Source: Gnetum montanum (lineage: Eukaryota; Streptophyta; Gnetopsida; Gnetales; Gnetaceae). Taken from it: 64,000 nt of DNA. The stretch covers positions 1 to 64,000 of the forward strand of contig MNCI01008022.1 in assembly GCA_015680685.1 (NCBI GenBank), written 5' to 3'. The notes beneath the pieces were generated by a model. It was given only the letters and a program-made list of their open reading frames with translations. It had not been told where the DNA came from and searched no databases. The position numbers and the translations under genes are program-made. Of this stretch, positions 59,515 to 64,000 are shown in pieces. How positions within the stretch are numbered: the first letter of the stretch is position 1; every line of letters begins with the position of its first letter.

Positions 59515-61147
59515 TGAAACACCACCAAATCTAGAACAAAGCATCCCAACTACAAATGTTTCTAAGTGTTATGACTACACTCTCCACTACCCTGAAGCGT
59601 AGTCAACCCAGTGGAAAGTATAGTTAGCTCAAAAGTCGATTCTGAAATTTTTTCTATGTGCTAAGACTACACTCTCCACTGCCCCAGAGCGTAGTTAGCT
59701 TCTCGTGAAGAGCATAGTTAACATAAAGGCTAGTTTTGCAATTTCTTCTAATTATCAGCATGAAGTAAGAAGCTACAAAATTTCCTAAGTGCTGAGACTA
59801 TGCTCTGTATTTCCCTAGAGCATAGTTAGCCTCTCATGAAAAGCATAGTCAACATGAAGGCCTAGTTTTTGTAGATTTCTCTAAGCATTAATACTATGCT
59901 TGACCCCAATTGGGAGCATATTCAACCTTCAATAGATAGTGTAGTTAGCACATGACTGATCTTTTGTAGTTTTTTTCTAAGTGTGAGACTATGCTCTCCC
60001 CTAGTCCAGAGCATAGTCAAGCGTAGTCAGCCAAAATAGCCTCTTGCGATCTCCATAACACAACATTAGCATTCAGCTCAACTCTAACTCACCTTTAGCA
60101 AGTGTAGTTAACAAAATTCTTCTTTCTACATCCTCTTTTTGACCCCAAAATTGTAACTATGCTCAACCCCATGAAAGATAGTGGAAAGCATAGTATCCAA
60201 GGTTGCATTTTTTTCAAGTACCTTGCAATCCTCTTGGCACATGCACATGTAGTTGGCAACGTATTCATAGTCTCACAGTCTTGCAAAGTCTAGCACAGCA
60301 CAAGAAAGCACAACACTATCAGCACCATCAGTACATCACATGAATAGTAACTATACTCAACGTAGTTCCAACCATCCCTCTGTTGTGTCACATCCATCCT
60401 GCATCTTCCACTAATGCTAGACCTATAAATAATCGTGCCCTCAACATTTTCATGGTTGGAAAAAATTTGTTGGCAAGTTGGCAAAACGTTTTGGCATTAG
60501 CAAATCCAAGGAGTGCTTGGAAAAGAAGCAAAGGCATATTAGCAAATTTGCAGAGCATCATAGACCACTACTATCCACCAGAACACCACAGTCCATAGTA
60601 CACCACGATGGCCAACCCAGTAGGCATAAACACCATACCAGAACACCAGCCTTCATGGCTAGACACCTCCAAGACTATAACTACATTGTCCACTATGCCT
60701 GTTGTACACCATGTACCTTCTAACCCCTCTTGGTGTTAACTATGCTCAATCCCATTTAGGGTGGTGTTCTACTCCTCTCTCTTTCTCTTTGCATTTTTAG
60801 CATTTCATTTGCATTTTTTACTATTCCATTGCATATCTATGCCTAAAACCATGCTTGGGTAGCATTCCTTGCATGTTGAAATCCTCATTTTTTCCAAAAA
60901 AAAAACTTGACTACACTTAACACCGATAATATTGTTGACACCGCTCGAACACTTAGCACCATTTTGCATCAACATCACAACTAGCCACACTGCACCTCGA
61001 TTACATCTGGTAAGTTCCTATTTGATCAACAAGACCATTCAAGGCATCCCATCTCTACCTCCAGCAAGCCCTTGCATGGATGCGAGGCTAAGTTGTATGC
61101 CCGTGGACCTCTTGATGTTCCAACCACCAACATTTTCAGTCATCACA
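59515..61147 (+). repeat. 3' LTR of element E
   Basis: 1,633 bp, colinear with 41909-43465; it has extra sequence near 60595-60650 and 60735-60775. TATAAATA at 60424-60431. Ends CATCACA before the target duplicate GTTCT. Confidence 0.85.
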
Positions 61148-61152
61148 GTTCT

Positions 61153-62160
61153 AGCTAGTTTGGTGCAACATGTCATGCAAGGTCTTACCTTTTTGCTTTC
61201 AATGCCATCATTTCTGGTTAGAGTCTCTACACTTCACTTTCTACATGTTTAGCTTTACTTTTTTTCATGATCAGCTTGCCCTTGATTGAAATTAGTTTAG
61301 ACTATACTGCAGTGATATCACTGGGGATATCAAAAGGATTTTGCATCACTTGCCTAGTCTACAACAATCAATCTAGAATGTCTTCATAATCTTGTAGGGG
61401 CATGGATGTTCCAACTATTGTTTCAACATATCTTGCTCTAGTGATATCTGTTGGTGGAATAACATGAACATTAGAAGACTCCTTAATATGGTCTATGATG
61501 ATCTCAACTACTCCTGTTGCATCCTAGTGTTACATCACCACTACCATGGCTCCTTCTCCTATTTCTAGCATAACATGAAAGGATGCAATGTTCTTAGATA
61601 TTTTTTATGCCCAATCTTCATATTCTCTTAATTTGACCACTAACTGATCCTATTGATACTGTAGGTCTAGTCAGATTGTCTTGTACTCTATACATATTAG
61701 AGACCTCTCTATTTCCTAGCTTATAATTTCAACTATCTGTTGTAAGTGGCTCATGAAGGATTAATAATCTTACTATGCTAGCATAGTGCTTGGCCTTAAT
61801 CTATCAACAACCCGTGTTAACCCACTAGATTATTCTTGCTCTATTCCTATGGCCATAACATTTTTCACTAATGTAGATTTGGTTGCTCCCTTAGTGCCCA
61901 CTATTTTTTCTACTTGATCCTTCTTCGGTGGCATTGGTTTTGATAGTTCTACATAGCAAGCATTCTATGCTTTATGGAAGGTCTTGTTTGTGTAGCCCAG
62001 AATTCCTGCTTATCTACACAATTTTTTTGATAAGACAAGGGAATTGTAAGGTGAGTTTCCATACCTTCTTTTCTTCAAACCTCCTTTGGATTTCCATGGA
62101 CAGAGGAGTGCCTTCAAGCATGGGTAACATGTCTTTCTAATCTTGTAACCAATGCAAGTC
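61153..62160 (-). pseudogene. ORF2 of element D, N-terminal and middle part
   Basis: Minus-strand continuation of the gene cut by element E. Matches to C: 61240-61420 (substrate of the DIPQDVTA / HEDVLNWLLQ region), 61440-61640 (HIKE.. and ..VVMQHQD equivalents), 61740-61760 (MSHL), and 61990-62110 (FPCLIKK, then MEIQRRFEE, equal to MEILRWFEE in C). The region before this is lost or disturbed by the repeats at 62114-62318. Confidence 0.6.
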
Positions 62161-62320
62161 CAAAAAAAAACTTGAAATTTCTAAGAAGTCACCTACCTTC
62201 AAGCATGGGTAACATGTCTTTCCAATGGAACCCTCAAAAATTTTTATTCTATATATTTATTAAGTTATTACTGTGTCAACCTTACCAGAGGACTACCTTC
62301 AAGCATGGGTAACATGTCTT
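62114..62320. repeat. Three direct copies of a 27-bp sequence
   Basis: CCTTCAAGCATGGGTAACATG followed by TCTTT occurs at about 62116, 62195 and 62291, spaced roughly 79 and 96 bp, with unrelated sequence between. Confidence 0.75.
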
Positions 62321-63455
62321 TTCAATGACATGGTAAGGCAACACTTATTTTAGATGTACTTATATTTTTCAGTAGAACTCAAGTGAATAGCACAACTTAA
62401 CAACAAGATAAGACTCATAGTAGCAGCTTTACAGAATCCACAAGTTCCTTTGATGTCATACATGTTTCATTCCCACTTGGTCCTTTACTTTTTTATCCAA
62501 GCATAATGATCATAAGTTTATTTTAGTTTTATTGTGAATAGAATGTCATTATGACCATGGTAAGAACCTCTTATTATTGAAAATGAGTGGATGGATGATG
62601 TGGTCTCGCTCTATATAATTAGTCCTTTAATGATTTGATAACATAAGGTAAAATTGTTATTATTTGGACTACATCTCATTTCATTCCTTTGCACTTTATT
62701 AAAGAAATCAACAAAAATATGTACATGAAAGGTAGTAAAAAAATCATGAAAAAATGTATAAAGAATTTGAAAGATATTAAGGAATGAAAAATGAGTAAGA
62801 AATAGAAAGAGTATAAAATAATGGAAAAGATATGAAAGAATGTAAAAATAAGTAATAAATATAAAAAGTATAATAAAATTTGAAAACCCAAAAAAAATTA
62901 TAAAACAACAAAAAAGTTAAAAAGCACTTATCAATTCCTAAGTCAAGATAGGACATCTCCCCCATGACTAAACTCATAGGTGAGTGTTTGAAAAATGGAC
63001 CCTCAATCCTCAGGATCATACACTCTAGGTTTCTTGTTTATCATCCTTAGTGATTTAGATTTTTTTTTTGTTATTCCATGTGACATTAATGATAATCAAG
63101 TTTTGATCCTTTGGATATACATATCCTTTTGGACTAGATGGCCTTTCCATTTTAGAAGATCCAACTATGTTTTCTTGTTTATTCTTAATTTTAGGTTTTG
63201 ACTCTCCATATTCACTCCTTCTTATTATTGTATGGTCACATTTTAGAATATCCTTTTGTAAGTTCTTGATTTTGGTAATTTTCTTGGGGTAGGAATTAAT
63301 AATTGAACTGGGTGTTTCCATGCATATTTTGGGTAATTATATGCTCTCGTCTCTTAACCATTTGGTGTCTTTGGTTTAGTGCCCATTATTTATTTTTGTG
63401 TACACACTTGTTTTTCACATTTATTGTGGGTTGGTGTAAGCATTGTGCTAACATT
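62321..63455. other. AT-rich part of element D, no gene recognised
   Basis: Includes a purine-rich low-complexity stretch (62690-62910). No RT or integrase between the protease and ORF2, in line with the pol-less family. Confidence 0.4.
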
Positions 63456-64000
63456 CTAAAATTTCAATCCACATCTACACCCTTCTTTATCATAAGCAAT
63501 GCATGGAATTCTTTGTGTTTGTATGGCTTCGTGCTCATCTTCCTTAAAAATTTCCAAGGACAAATCTCTCATTCCTAGGTTAGCATCAACTATACTAAGC
63601 CATGCTCTTCCCATAATGATAGAAAAGTCCCTATTATCATTCTTCATATTGATCATAAGAAAATTTATTGGATAAGACCAACCATTGATAGTGGTTACTA
63701 CATCCTCTATTTATCCAAAAGGAATGGTAACTCATTGACCTGCAAGCTCTAGTCTAATGTTGTACTTATTTAATGGTGGTATGTTCCATACCTTGTATGT
63801 TTCTTGAGATATAAAATTGACTCCAAGACTTGATTCTAGTAGAGCTTTGCATGTTGAATTTCCAATCATTTCTAAATAAATCATAGGATTTCCAAGATCT
63901 ATTATTTTCTTAGGAAGATTTCCTGCTTTGATCCAATTTGATACTGCATTAGTTAGCATTACAGTTGTAAAATTTTTGATTTGATTGTTATGGAGGCATT
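63456..64000 (-). pseudogene. Retropepsin-like protease relic of element D
   Basis: Minus strand, running off the right edge. Reads LGNPMIYLEMIGNSTCKALLESSLGVNFIS with two stops after, then SYPINFL, DFSIIMGRAWLS and DANLGMRDLSLEI. This is the fold order of Athila/gypsy proteases (LLDSGA.VN, flap, then ILGR.FL), but the active-site D-S/T-G has become ESS. The upstream gag should lie to the right of the window. Confidence 0.65.

Larger units (their letters stand above)
41909..61147 (+). mobile_element. Element E: 19.2-kb Tat-like Ty3/gypsy retrotransposon nested in ORF2 of element D
   Basis: LTRs of 1,557 and 1,633 bp (TGAAACACCACC...CA), primer site, gag-protease, minisatellite 1, antisense gene, LTR-like block, RT-RNase H-second RNase H-integrase, minisatellites 2 and 3, polypurine tract. 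Target duplication ATTCT (41904-41908) and GTTCT (61148-61152), one transition apart; joining across it restores the match to ORF2 of B. Size, second RNase H and domain order fit the Tat lineage (Ogre relatives). All coding parts carry stops. Confidence 0.85.

Noticed and set aside
62676-62891. Phe/Leu-rich 71-codon minus-strand frame that looks like a membrane protein
   Set aside because: Arises from AT-rich low-complexity DNA.

Overview
The window looks like nuclear DNA of a seed plant with a very large, retrotransposon-filled genome. A conifer or other gymnosperm is my guess, from the long introns and the old nested Ty3/gypsy elements; the species cannot be named. There are no prokaryotic genes, rRNA genes, intact tRNA genes or CRISPR arrays. 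One intact host gene is visible: a six-exon RABC/Rab18-type small GTPase on the plus strand (coding 17516-28040, 209 codons). Nearly everything else is transposable elements.

Layout. 1-2669: gag and one LTR of a minus-strand Athila-like element (A), cut at its left end by another LTR. 2670-4997: a SINE-like repeat, AT-rich DNA and an L1-type ORF1 relic. 4998-13616: complete plus-strand element B, with LTRs, tRNA-Asp-type primer site, gag, a second gene (ORF2), polypurine tract and AATGT target duplications. 13617-28950: the RABC gene and its flanks, with tRNA-derived SINEs in several introns. 28954-39170: a Ty1/copia relic (F) with element C (29943-38001, minus, same family as B) inside it; a one-base N gap at 38160 is flanked by a 242-bp duplication that looks like an unmerged assembly overlap. 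39747-64000: an older minus-strand relative (D), split in its ORF2 by element E (41909-61147), a 19.2-kb plus-strand Tat-like Ty3/gypsy element with gag-protease, RT-RNase H, a second RNase H, integrase, three minisatellites and a spliced-looking antisense gene.

How the parts relate. A, B, C and D form one family. B and C keep a gag and a roughly 925-codon ORF2 of unknown function, but I see no reverse transcriptase or integrase in them, so they probably depended on a partner for movement. The LTRs of B and C carry a GATATCGCG-type palindrome array just upstream of a TATA box. A second copy of this array-plus-TATA arrangement lies inside the element, ahead of ORF2, so these elements seem to have two transcription units under the same kind of control sequence. 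Element E likewise repeats its LTR motif (GAGCGTAGTC type) inside the element ahead of RT, and its antisense gene ends in a short Pro-rich tail like that of ORF2. All element coding regions are broken by stops or frameshifts; RABC is the only gene I expect to make a functional protein.
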